From the NCBI GenBank assembly GCA_910586445.1, contig CAJUHV010000004.1:1-64000 (forward strand): a stretch of 64,000 bases of DNA, written 5' to 3'. Origin of the DNA: an uncultured Eubacterium sp. Its GTDB lineage: Bacteria > Bacillota > Clostridia > Lachnospirales > Lachnospiraceae. Within the stretch, counting starts at the first letter, position 1. Each line of letters opens with the position of its first letter. The notes beneath the pieces are model-generated. The model saw nothing but the letters and a program-made list of their open reading frames with translations, searched no databases and was not told the DNA's origin. The position numbers were made by a program, and so were the translations under genes. Below are positions 36,174-43,766 of this stretch, piece by piece.

Positions 36174-38339
36174 TCACCGTTTCTTTTTCTTTTTGCCCTT
36201 TTTCTTTGCTTTATCGGCTTCAGCTGCTTCGCGTTCCTGACGTTCTATTTCTGCAATCTGCCTTGCTATTTCCTGCAGCTCCGGGTCGTCCTCCTCTGAA
36301 ACCTCATCGATCACAGACCGTATGGGCGTCTTCTCTTTGGTGTCTTCACTGCCATCATTATCAGGATCTTCATTATCTTCACTGATATCTGCATCAGTCT
36401 CTTTATCAATATGCAGATCCCCATCTTCTTCTATATCTTCTTCTGCATCTTTATCAATATCTGCATCTAGATCTTCTTCATAAGCGTCTATGTCGGCATC
36501 TGCATTCTTTGCAGGCGCAAGCAGCTCTGCCAGTTCTTCTTTGGACAGCTTCGGCGTAATCGGCATAGGTTTTTCTACCGGTGCAAGCAGCTCCGCCAGT
36601 TCCTCTTCAGACAGCTCCGGCGCAATCGGCATAGGCTTTTCAATCGGCGCAAGCAGCTCCGCCATCTCTTCTTCAGACAGTTCAGCCATAACCGGGGTCA
36701 GACGCTTTTGAAAATTTACCGGCAGAGGAATCTCGTCGTCATCAAAATAACGATCCGATGACTGTTTTACAGAGGCCTGCAGGCCTTTCATTTCATTGAT
36801 CACGCCATCGATCACATCTTCCATCTGCCCGTCGGTCAGTGCATTGCCGGACGCAGAGGCACTTTCTACTATTTCTTTTTGTTCTGCTTCTTTTTGTTCT
36901 GGTGCTTTGGACGCCCCATTGGTGTCTGGTTCACTGTCCGGCTTTTGCTGGATAGAAACTGTAAGTATCTGCTTAGGCTGTTTTTGAGCTGAGGCAGCAT
37001 CATCTGCAGCGGATGAATGGGTTCCGGCTGTTTTATGATCTGTGCGGTCATTCAGCCCGCTGTTTCCATTATTATTTGTTTCGCTATTTCGCTGCTGCTT
37101 ATTTCCTGCATTTGTATTATGTTTTACATCTTCATTATCTGCAGCTGGAAACACTTCTTCTGTAGCAGATGACGGATTTTTCTTTTTTTCATTTAAATCT
37201 GCTTCATTTAAATCTGCTTCGTTTGAATCTGCTTCGTTTAAATCTGCATGATCTAAATTTTTTTCATTCGAATCTGTTTGATTTAAGCCTGCCTGATTCA
37301 AATCTGTTTGATTCAAGCCGGCTGCTCCAACATTTGTTTCTATATTCTGTCCTGCTGTTTTCGCTGGTCTGTTTTCCGGTTCTTTTTGTCCTGCCTCTTC
37401 GTCTTCTGCTTTTCTATGTTCTGATTCTTTGCCTGAGCCTTGCTGCTGCGCCTGCTTATTAATGTTTAAGTTTTCTTTTTGTCCTGCTTCTTTATAATTA
37501 TTTAAGCTTTCTTTTTGTCCTGCCTGTTTACTAATATTTAAGCTTTCTTTTTGTTCTGCTTCTTTATAATTATTTAAGCTTTCTTTTTGTTCTGCTTCTT
37601 TATAATTATTTAAGCTTTCTTTTTGTTTTAACTGTTTTGTTTCTTTATCTTCTGCTTTTTTTTGTTCCGCTTCTTTTTGTTCCGCTTCTTTTATTTCAAT
37701 TTCTTTTATTTCAATAAAATCCTTTTTTTGTTTTTCCGCCTCTTTTTCCTCTTTCATTGTTACGCCGAGCAATGCATCTGCGAGTGTGGATTCCAGTTTT
37801 TCCTTATTCAGGCGCAGCTCTTTGTTTACAGCATCCAGCTCGCGTCTTTCCTGCTCACTAAGGCGCAGCATCTCCTCAAACTGCCGGTTTTTTTCGTCCG
37901 ATACCTTTGCATTGCTTAATAACAGCTGGTATTTATCCGAAAGCTTTTTGTACTTTTCTTCTAATACCTGCTCGCTGTCTGTCTTTTTGCTCCGTTCCTG
38001 ACGCTCACGGTCCAGCTTATCTAACAGCTCCTCCACCTTCATCTGGGTATCTACCAGCTCATGCTTCAGCTCGAACAGATCTTTTTCTGATTTTTTATAA
38101 TTCTCTTCCATCTCTTCAAACTGTGTCTTCGCTTTGAAATAATCGTCTGCGATATTCAGCTGGATCAGAATTGATTTCATATCATTTGGAATCCTGCGGA
38201 ATTCTTCACGCTCGGTAATTTCGGAAATCTTGGCGTTGATATAGGATGCAACACGCTGAAGGTAGCCTTCTTCCTCATAACCGCTTAGTGTATATACTTT
38301 TCCTGCAATCATTACATCCGTACTTTTTTTAGCAGCCAT
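36174..38339 (-). CDS. zapA: Giant ZapA-domain protein with three repeat arrays
   Basis: Residues about 5-75 are a ZapA domain (VMIAGKVYTLSGYEEEGYLQ, ISEITEREEF), which in other bacteria bundles FtsZ filaments at midcell. A long coiled coil follows (75-215). Residues 238-295 are 12-14-residue repeats (KEAEQKESLNNY). Residues 340-384 are pentapeptide-like repeats (ADLNE). Residues 549-611 hold three copies of a unit of about 23 residues (LSEEELAELLAPVEKPMPI). An acidic stretch and a Lys-rich tail (KKKGKKKKKR) close it. Usual ZapA is about 80-200 aa. A good promoter and GGAG precede the start. Confidence 0.85.
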   Translation of the reverse strand: MAAKKSTDVMIAGKVYTLSGYEEEGYLQRVASYINAKISEITEREEFRRIPNDMKSILIQLNIADDYFKAKTQFEEMEENYKKSEKDLFELKHELVDTQMKVEELLDKLDRERQERSKKTDSEQVLEEKYKKLSDKYQLLLSNAKVSDEKNRQFEEMLRLSEQERRELDAVNKELRLNKEKLESTLADALLGVTMKEEKEAEKQKKDFIEIKEIEIKEAEQKEAEQKKAEDKETKQLKQKESLNNYKEAEQKESLNNYKEAEQKESLNISKQAGQKESLNNYKEAGQKENLNINKQAQQQGSGKESEHRKAEDEEAGQKEPENRPAKTAGQNIETNVGAAGLNQTDLNQAGLNQTDSNEKNLDHADLNEADSNEADLNEADLNEKKKNPSSATEEVFPAADNEDVKHNTNAGNKQQRNSETNNNGNSGLNDRTDHKTAGTHSSAADDAASAQKQPKQILTVSIQQKPDSEPDTNGASKAPEQKEAEQKEIVESASASGNALTDGQMEDVIDGVINEMKGLQASVKQSSDRYFDDDEIPLPVNFQKRLTPVMAELSEEEMAELLAPIEKPMPIAPELSEEELAELLAPVEKPMPITPKLSKEELAELLAPAKNADADIDAYEEDLDADIDKDAEEDIEEDGDLHIDKETDADISEDNEDPDNDGSEDTKEKTPIRSVIDEVSEEDDPELQEIARQIAEIERQEREAAEADKAKKKGKKKKKR
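36507..36695 (-). repeat. In-frame repeat 3 of the ZapA-like gene
   Basis: Three DNA copies of about 69 bp encode LSEEELAELLAP plus an EKPMPI linker. The first copy has M for L and the third has K for E, so they are drifting but recent. Confidence 0.85.
37188..37322 (-). repeat. In-frame 15-bp repeat 2 of the ZapA-like gene
   Basis: About nine 15-bp units encode ADLNE/TDLNQ-type pentapeptides. The spacing matches the A(D/N)LxX pattern of pentapeptide-repeat proteins, but the number is small. Confidence 0.85.
37455..37628 (-). repeat. In-frame repeat 1 of the ZapA-like gene
   Basis: Units of 36-42 bp encode KEAEQKESLNNY and close variants (KQAGQKESLNIS). Confidence 0.85.
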
Positions 38340-38404
38340 CGCTTTGTATTCTCCTTAATTCCTTTGAGACTCACCGTATTTTTGCATCATTGTCCCGTCT
38401 TTAC

Positions 38405-38433
38405 ATTATACTGACTTTTTTAAGGAAATACAA
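38405..38433 (-). promoter_or_regulatory. Sigma-A promoter of the ZapA-like gene
   Basis: On the minus strand TTGTAT (38428-38433), a 17-bp spacer and TATAAT (38405-38410) lie in the 97-bp gap after ruvB. It starts a new unit that may run zapA-U32-SEDS-PBP. Confidence 0.82.
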
Positions 38434-38436
38434 CCA

Positions 38437-39429
38437 TTATTTTCCAATGCCAAAGTGCTTATAGGCAAAAGCTGTAGCTGTACGTCCTTTTGGCGTACGG
38501 TTTATCAAGCCATTTTGAACTAGAAACGGCTCGTAAACGTCCTCGATCGTGCCGGAGTCTTCTCCGATCGCAGCTGCCAGCGTGTCTAAGCCTACCGGCC
38601 CTCCTGCAAATTTTTCTATAATCGTAAGCAGTATGCTGCGGTCATTTTGATCCAGCCCCATTTTGTCTACTTCCAATAGATCCAATGAAAAAGCTGCTAC
38701 TTCCTCTGTAATCCTTCCGTCATATTTTACCTGCGCAAAATCCCGGACACGCCGGAGCAGGCGGTTGGCAAGACGCGGTGTTCCCCTGGAGCGTCTGGCA
38801 AGCTCATATGCGCCCGCAGCGTCGATCTCTACGCCCAGCTTTCTGGCGGAATGCAGGATAATCGTCTGTAGTTCATCTACGGTATAAAATTCCAGATGAT
38901 GAATCACGCCGAACCGGTCACGCAGCGGTGCGGACAAAAGCCCTGCCCGCGTCGTTGCCCCCACCAGCGTAAACTTTGGCAGGTCCAGGCGTATGGAACG
39001 CGCCGAAGCTCCTTTTCCGATCATAATATCGATCGCATAGTCCTCCATAGCCGGATAGAGCACCTCTTCTACCTGACGGTTTAAGCGGTGGATTTCATCC
39101 ACAAACAGTATATCGCCTTCCTGCAGCCCGCTTAAAATCGCTGCAATCTCTCCCGGCTTTCCGATTGCAGGCCCTGAGGTGATTTTCATATGCGAACCCA
39201 TCTCGTTTGCAATAATGCCGGACAAGGTAGTTTTGCCAAGTCCCGGAGGCCCGAAAAACAGTACATGATCCAGTGATTCTTTCCGCTGCTTTGCGGCTTC
39301 GATGTATATTTTTAGATTCTGCTTTGCTTTTTCCTGCCCGATATATTCATCCAGCGTCTGGGGCCTCAGGCTTTTTTCTGCAGCTATATCCTCTTCCTGG
39401 ATCTGCGTGGAAATCACTCGTTTCTCCAT
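38437..39429 (-). CDS. ruvB: Holliday junction branch-migration ATPase RuvB
   Basis: This hexameric motor drives Holliday-junction branch migration with RuvA. At 330 aa it shows the N-terminal LRPQTLDEYIGQEKAKQNL, Walker A FFGPPGLGKTTL, Walker B FVDEIHRL, ATTRAGLLSAPLRDRFG and the C-terminal winged helix (RTPKGRTATAFAYKHFG). It is 65 bp after ruvA, and no ruvC is present, as usual in Firmicutes that use RecU. Confidence 0.97.
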   Translation of the reverse strand: MEKRVISTQIQEEDIAAEKSLRPQTLDEYIGQEKAKQNLKIYIEAAKQRKESLDHVLFFGPPGLGKTTLSGIIANEMGSHMKITSGPAIGKPGEIAAILSGLQEGDILFVDEIHRLNRQVEEVLYPAMEDYAIDIMIGKGASARSIRLDLPKFTLVGATTRAGLLSAPLRDRFGVIHHLEFYTVDELQTIILHSARKLGVEIDAAGAYELARRSRGTPRLANRLLRRVRDFAQVKYDGRITEEVAAFSLDLLEVDKMGLDQNDRSILLTIIEKFAGGPVGLDTLAAAIGEDSGTIEDVYEPFLVQNGLINRTPKGRTATAFAYKHFGIGK

Positions 39430-39494
39430 CTGGGCATACGTCCTTTCTGAAGTTATGTTAAAATGTATAGAAATCAGCAGCTATTGCGGCATAT

Positions 39495-40103
39495 TTATAC
39501 AGCTGCCATATTTTTTAAAGCAAGCTTTAATAAAGTCTCTACTTCCATATCCTGCGTGATTTCAACGCGGCTTATAGCTTTTAGTGCCTCGGACGATGAA
39601 TAGCCGAGCGCCGTCAGCGCCATAGCCGCTTCGGCTTTTATGCCGGATGTTTCTGTCTGCTCATCCGGCACCTGTGACAGCTTATGCTCTACAGCCTCTT
39701 CCAGGCTGAGCTTGTCCTTCAGCTCTAAAATCACCCGCTGCGCCGTTTTCGTGCCTATGCCCGGCGTCTTTGCAATCGCCTTTGCATCATCACCAAGCAC
39801 GGCAAACCGCAGGTCATCTGTCGTCATAACAGACAAAACCGCAAGCGCTCCTTTCGGCCCGATGCCGCTGACACCGAGCAGCAGCTTGAATACACTCAGA
39901 TCATCCTTGGTCAAAAACCCAAATAGCGTCATGGCATCTTCACGTACCTGCAGCCATGTATGCACTTTAATCTGTTCGCCGATCGGCGGCAGCTGGCTGA
40001 GCACCTGTCCCGTGACATAAATATGCCAGCCTATGCCGGATACATCCACAACAATGCTGTCCGCCATTACATCTGCCAGGCTCCCCTTTATGTAAGAAAA
40101 CAT
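39495..40103 (-). CDS. ruvA: Holliday junction DNA-binding protein RuvA
   Basis: This tetrameric DNA-binding partner of RuvB has 202 aa: an OB-fold start (MFSYIKGSLADVMADSIVVDVSGIGWHI), two helix-hairpin-helix motifs (LLGVSGIGPKGALAVLS and KTPGIGTKTAQRVILELKDKL) and a C-terminal UBA-like domain (MALTALGYSSSEALKAI) that contacts RuvB. AAGGAG precedes the ATG. Confidence 0.96.
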   Translation of the reverse strand: MFSYIKGSLADVMADSIVVDVSGIGWHIYVTGQVLSQLPPIGEQIKVHTWLQVREDAMTLFGFLTKDDLSVFKLLLGVSGIGPKGALAVLSVMTTDDLRFAVLGDDAKAIAKTPGIGTKTAQRVILELKDKLSLEEAVEHKLSQVPDEQTETSGIKAEAAMALTALGYSSSEALKAISRVEITQDMEVETLLKLALKNMAAV

Positions 40104-40156
40104 TGAAAATCTCCTTAATTTGATTGTATGAAAACAATTTATTTTTGTTTCAAATA

Positions 40157-40648
40157 TTACCGATTCTGGTCATGCGGAAGGCGCAGCACAATCTCCTGCG
40201 CTGCCGTTCCAATCAAAACGCCGGTAATGACGCCGGCAGTCAAAAGAACCGGATAATAATAAAACAGGTTTATGTTTTCAACTACCAGCGCTGCAGCAAT
40301 GATCTGTCCCAGATTATGCGTCACACCGCCTGCCGCACTGACCGAAATGATTTTGAATTTTCCGGTCTTTTTCAGAAGCAGCATACAGCCGAGGCTGAGC
40401 AGCCCGCCTGACAGACTATATATAATGCTGAACATATTGCCGAACATAAATCCTGCCAGCAGTATGCGCAGCACGCTGACCGCAGCTGCCCAGGCTGCGC
40501 CGAGATCATATAAGACTAAAATAACCACTACATTTGCAAGTCCCAGTTTTATGCCTGGTATGCCAAACGAAATAGGAATCAGTGATTCAATATAGCTGCA
40601 TACAAGCGCAAGCGCTAAATACAGGCCCAGATAGGCGGTTCTTCTCAT
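40157..40648 (-). CDS. Gx transporter / heptaprenyl-diphosphate synthase component I-type (EetB-like)
   Basis: This 163-aa membrane protein of about five segments is of the PF07456 'Gx transporter' family. Its conserved core is IPISFGIPGIKLGLANVVV and AGFMFGNMFSIIYSLSGGLLS. Family members sit beside isoprenoid, quinone and flavin electron-transfer genes; as I recall, Listeria EetB belongs here. The start is 40648, behind GGAGTGG. A longer frame reads into the MITE and should not be used. The MITE ends within a few bases of the ribosome site. Confidence 0.8.
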   Translation of the reverse strand: MRRTAYLGLYLALALVCSYIESLIPISFGIPGIKLGLANVVVILVLYDLGAAWAAAVSVLRILLAGFMFGNMFSIIYSLSGGLLSLGCMLLLKKTGKFKIISVSAAGGVTHNLGQIIAAALVVENINLFYYYPVLLTAGVITGVLIGTAAQEIVLRLPHDQNR

Positions 40649-40674
40649 AATCAGGCCACTCCAAACACGCTCTA

Positions 40675-40834
40675 GAGCATGTTTGAAAAATGCTTTCTGT
40701 GAGATGTGCTTCACACTTGGTGGAGAATTTATCCCAAATTTATGAGGCATAGCGGGCTATGTTGATTAAATTTGGGATGAATTATCCGCGAAGCGGGGAG
40801 TACAGATCGCGGGAATGATTTTTCAAACACGCTC
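40675..40834. mobile_element. MITE, family 1 copy A (160 bp)
   Basis: The element runs from GAGCATGTTTGAAAAATG to its inverted end TTTTTCAAACACGCTC, with TA on each side (40673-40674 and 40835-40836). The centre holds CATAGC-GG-GCTATG flanked by inverted AAATTT/TTTGGGAT arms. It matches copy B at 49640-49817 over nearly its whole length in the opposite orientation, except for an internal gap of about 18 bp. TA flanks and such TIRs suggest mobilisation by an IS630/mariner-type transposase. To its left is another TIR end (AAACACGCTC), so a second element once lay here. Confidence 0.88.
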
Positions 40835-40869
40835 TAGTACAATAAATTATCGCGACATTCATTATTTTG

Positions 40870-40990
40870 ACACCCAATTACAACTTTTTGATCTTATACC
40901 ATTTATAGAGTATACAGTCATAATGAAATACAATATATAGTTTGGATTTTTACAAAAATATCATAAAATCAGAAAAGTTGTAAACTGGTG
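40870..40990. mobile_element. MITE, family 2 (121 bp) with 8-bp target duplication
   Basis: The left end ACACCCAATTACAACTTTTT and the right end, whose inverse is ACACCAGTTTACAACTTTTC, form imperfect inverted repeats of about 30 bp. The element is flanked by identical 8-bp repeats, TTATTTTG (40862-40869 and 40991-40998). It is AT-rich and has no coding capacity. It is unlike family 1 in ends and in target duplication. Confidence 0.8.
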
Positions 40991-41021
40991 TTATTTTGAA
41001 ATAAATTATTTATTATATTAT

Positions 41022-41420
41022 CTATTTTGAAATAGAATCGAATTCTGTTTTTTCAGAACCCCTGATTTCTACAACGATTTTATTCGGCAGGCATACAATC
41101 GTTTCTCCCTGTTTTGAAACTGCTTTTTGGTGCACACAGAGCTTGTCCGGGCAGTCTGCTAAAATCATTTTTGCACTGCCCTCTTCCAGCTGCAGTGTAT
41201 TGGAAACCCTGCCGTCTACTGTAATCGGGATTTCCCTTCCACCTGACTGCTCCAGCGGATATCTGCCGTATAACTCCCCGTCCACTGTAACCTGTACTGC
41301 TGCTCCGCCGCGGTTTCTCCCAATGCGTACGGCAGTCATGCCGATGATTCCAGCTGCCAGCAAAAGTCCGATAAAAAGCAGGTCTCTTGCAGAAATCCTC
41401 TGGTTTTTATAAGGTGCCAT
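41022..41420 (-). CDS. NusG domain II protein (EetA-like)
   Basis: This 132-aa protein has one N-terminal membrane segment (LLFIGLLLAAGIIGMTAV) and an exported domain of the NusG-II family (PF07009). The hallmark is ADCPDKLCVHQKAVSKQGETIVCLPNKIVVEI, with the C-x4-H and second Cys. These proteins accompany the EetB-like Gx transporter and ApbE flavin transferase in Firmicutes; as I recall, Listeria EetA is one. Its start overlaps the miaB stop by 14 bp. Its natural partner, at 40157, is now separated from it by two MITEs. Confidence 0.85.
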   Translation of the reverse strand: MAPYKNQRISARDLLFIGLLLAAGIIGMTAVRIGRNRGGAAVQVTVDGELYGRYPLEQSGGREIPITVDGRVSNTLQLEEGSAKMILADCPDKLCVHQKAVSKQGETIVCLPNKIVVEIRGSEKTEFDSISK

Positions 41421-42888
41421 AATAATAAAATCCCCTGCATTCCGTAATCCGTACCGGTACTATTTTACCGATCAGCTCCGCTGTCCCGGACAGGTGTACG
41501 ACTGAATTGTTATCTAGCTTTCCTGTTACAAGCGACGGGTCATGGTCATTTATGCTTTCGATCAGCACCTTTTGGACACTTCCAACCAGCCGTTCGGCTT
41601 TTAGCGCAGATATTTCCTGCACTTCCTTTAACAGCCGGTCAAACCGGTTTTTTACAGTCTCCTCCGGTACCTGGTCTTCCATCTGAGCCGCCGGAGTGCC
41701 TGTGCGTTTTGAATAAATAAAGGTAAAAGCAGAGTCAAATCCGACCTTTTTTACCACATGCATTGTCTCTAAAAAGTCCTCTTCTGTCTCGCCCGGAAAA
41801 CCGACAATAAGATCTGTCGTAATGGCAATATCCGGCATGGCCGTGCGTACCTTTTCAACTAAGCTCAGATATTGTTCCTGATCGTAATGGCGGTTCATTT
41901 TTTGCAGGATTCTGGAACTGCCTGACTGCAGCGGAAGGTGCAGGTGCCTGCATATTTTTTTCGACTGTCTCATCACATCAATCAGCTCGTCAGACAGATC
42001 TTTTGGATGTGAGGTCATAAAACGGATACGCTCTATGCCGTCAATCTTCTCAACCTCCTGCAGCAGCTCTGCAAATGTCACCGGAGGATCAAACGTCTTT
42101 CCATATGAATTTACATTCTGTCCAAGCAGCATAACCTCCACAACCCCGTCAGCAGCAAGACGTTTAATTTCGCGCAGGATATCCTTCGGCTCGCGGCTTC
42201 TTTCCCTGCCGCGTACATACGGCACAATACAATAGCTGCAGAAATTGTTGCAGCCGAACATAATATTGACCCCGGATTTAAATGGAAACTTACGCTCCAC
42301 CGGAAGCTCCTCCACAATCTGGTCGGTCTCTTCCCAGACATCCACAATCATCCGGTCGGATTCCAATGACTGTGACAGCAGCTCAGCAAATTTGTAGATA
42401 TTATGCGTCCCAAAAACCAGATTTACAAACCGGTAGCTTTTTTTCAATTTTTCAATAACAGCAGGCTCCTGCATCATACAGCCGCAGAGCGCAATACGCA
42501 TATCTGGATTTTTATTTTTAAGGCTATGCAGATAGCCCAGCCTGCCATAGACTTTGTTATTTGCGTTTTCACGCACCGTGCATGTATTATAAATTACAAA
42601 ATCTGCCTGTTCATCTGCTGTCCGCACAAAGCCTGCTGCCTCCAATATGCCGTCCAGCTTTTCGGAATCCCGCGCATTCATCTGACATCCGAACGTCTGA
42701 ATGCACGCATATAACGGACGGCCGAGGCGTTCGCTCTGCGCCTTTACAATCTGCCTGCACTTTGCCATAAAGTAATATTGACGCTGCGGTTCCAAATCAG
42801 GAGGGCTGCAGTCGATATCGACCCGGTCCAGGTCTGTATGTTTTAATTCTTCTGCCGTAATATTTTTCAAATCAATATATGAATCCAT
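41407..42888 (-). CDS. miaB: tRNA-2-methylthio-N6-dimethylallyladenosine synthase
   Basis: This radical SAM methylthiotransferase acts on A37 of tRNAs that read UNN codons. At 493 aa it has the MTTase domain Cys in QTFGCQMNARDSE, NTCTVRENANNKVYG and CGCMMQ. The SAM cluster motif is FGCNNFCSYCIVPYVRGRERSR, and a C-terminal TRAM domain follows. The Clostridia-type N-terminal extension of about 50 residues is present. AAGGA precedes the ATG. Confidence 0.97.
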   Translation of the reverse strand: MDSYIDLKNITAEELKHTDLDRVDIDCSPPDLEPQRQYYFMAKCRQIVKAQSERLGRPLYACIQTFGCQMNARDSEKLDGILEAAGFVRTADEQADFVIYNTCTVRENANNKVYGRLGYLHSLKNKNPDMRIALCGCMMQEPAVIEKLKKSYRFVNLVFGTHNIYKFAELLSQSLESDRMIVDVWEETDQIVEELPVERKFPFKSGVNIMFGCNNFCSYCIVPYVRGRERSREPKDILREIKRLAADGVVEVMLLGQNVNSYGKTFDPPVTFAELLQEVEKIDGIERIRFMTSHPKDLSDELIDVMRQSKKICRHLHLPLQSGSSRILQKMNRHYDQEQYLSLVEKVRTAMPDIAITTDLIVGFPGETEEDFLETMHVVKKVGFDSAFTFIYSKRTGTPAAQMEDQVPEETVKNRFDRLLKEVQEISALKAERLVGSVQKVLIESINDHDPSLVTGKLDNNSVVHLSGTAELIGKIVPVRITECRGFYYYGTL

Positions 42889-42936
42889 CTTTCATCCTTC
42901 TGCTTATTGTTTATTGAGAACTTATATTCGATTATT

Positions 42937-43527
42937 TTATACGATACGCTGCGAAAAGTCAACAATACCATTTTCACAAATCAAATAATCCATGCCCCTG
43001 TCCCATTGGCCGAGCGGCAGCGGATCGGTGATCTGGAAGGCATATGCACATCCTGCCAGCCGGCAGTCCGTTCTTTCTGCAAAATAGCGGTCATAATATC
43101 CCCGCCCATACCCAAACCGCCCGCCCATGCGGTCAAAAACAGTGCCCGGCACAAAACAGAGCGCCTGCGGCCAGTCGGCAGGCGCTCTGCCGGCAGAGAC
43201 AGGCTCCATTACATGAAAACACCCTTCTGCCAGTTCGTCCAAGCCCCCGACTTCGTAAAATGACATTTGACTGCCATGCACTTTTGGAAATGCAATGCAC
43301 TTTTTGTCAGATAATGCATGCAGAATGACAGGCAGCAGTGACACTTCATTTCCAAGCGGATAATAAAAATAAATCTTTTCTGCAGATCTGTAGATCTCCC
43401 AATCCAGTATCCGGTCAGAGATCTGCCCGGACAGCTGCTTTGCCAGCAAAGGCTCCATAGCCTCGCGCATATGTTTAAAATGATTTCGAATCCGGCTGCG
43501 GTTACTGTTTTGAATGCCTGCTGCCAT
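42937..43527 (-). CDS. 5-formyltetrahydrofolate cyclo-ligase
   Basis: This 196-aa enzyme uses ATP to turn 5-formyl-THF into 5,10-methenyl-THF. Family motifs are FYYPLGNEVS, ALCFVPGTVFDRMGGRFGYGRGYYDRYF (GRFGYGRGYYDR is diagnostic) and the C-terminal PLGQWDRGMDYLI. The frame overlaps the DUF896 gene by about 26 bp. I chose the ATG at 43527, with GGTGA upstream; a GTG nine bases earlier is possible. Confidence 0.93.
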   Translation of the reverse strand: MAAGIQNSNRSRIRNHFKHMREAMEPLLAKQLSGQISDRILDWEIYRSAEKIYFYYPLGNEVSLLPVILHALSDKKCIAFPKVHGSQMSFYEVGGLDELAEGCFHVMEPVSAGRAPADWPQALCFVPGTVFDRMGGRFGYGRGYYDRYFAERTDCRLAGCAYAFQITDPLPLGQWDRGMDYLICENGIVDFSQRIV

Positions 43528-43726
43528 ATTTTTCACCCAGATTTACAATCGTTCCATCTTCCATTTGCATATCGATATTATTCAGCTGGCTGCGTATGCT
43601 GCCCCTGATCGCCGCTAAATATTGTTTACGCAGCATCTGCTGCTCTGCTTTTTCCTGATCGGTCAGGCCCTCGGCTTTTGACTTGCGGTATAATTCATTG
43701 ATACGTTCTATATTTAAATCTGACAT
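43502..43726 (-). CDS. DUF896 protein (YnzC family)
   Basis: This 74-aa protein has the DUF896 pattern: LNIERINELYRKSKAEGLTDQEKAEQQMLRKQYLAAIRG. Bacillus relatives (YnzC) sit in the SOS operon, but the function is unknown. AGGAGA lies before the ATG. It overlaps the cyclo-ligase start, so the two are coupled. Confidence 0.92.
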   Translation of the reverse strand: MSDLNIERINELYRKSKAEGLTDQEKAEQQMLRKQYLAAIRGSIRSQLNNIDMQMEDGTIVNLGEKYGSRHSKQ

Positions 43727-43766
43727 ATTCTGTCTCCTGTCTTTTTTGCTTATAAGTTATCTGCCG

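Noticed and set aside
36490..37462. Plus-strand Ser/Leu/Phe-rich frames opposite the ZapA-like gene
   Set aside because: They are mirror products of the repeats and have no start signals.
40649..40750. Longer N-terminus for the Gx-transporter gene
   Set aside because: The extra 34 codons read through MITE DNA and have no ribosome site; GGAGTGG before 40648 fixes the start.
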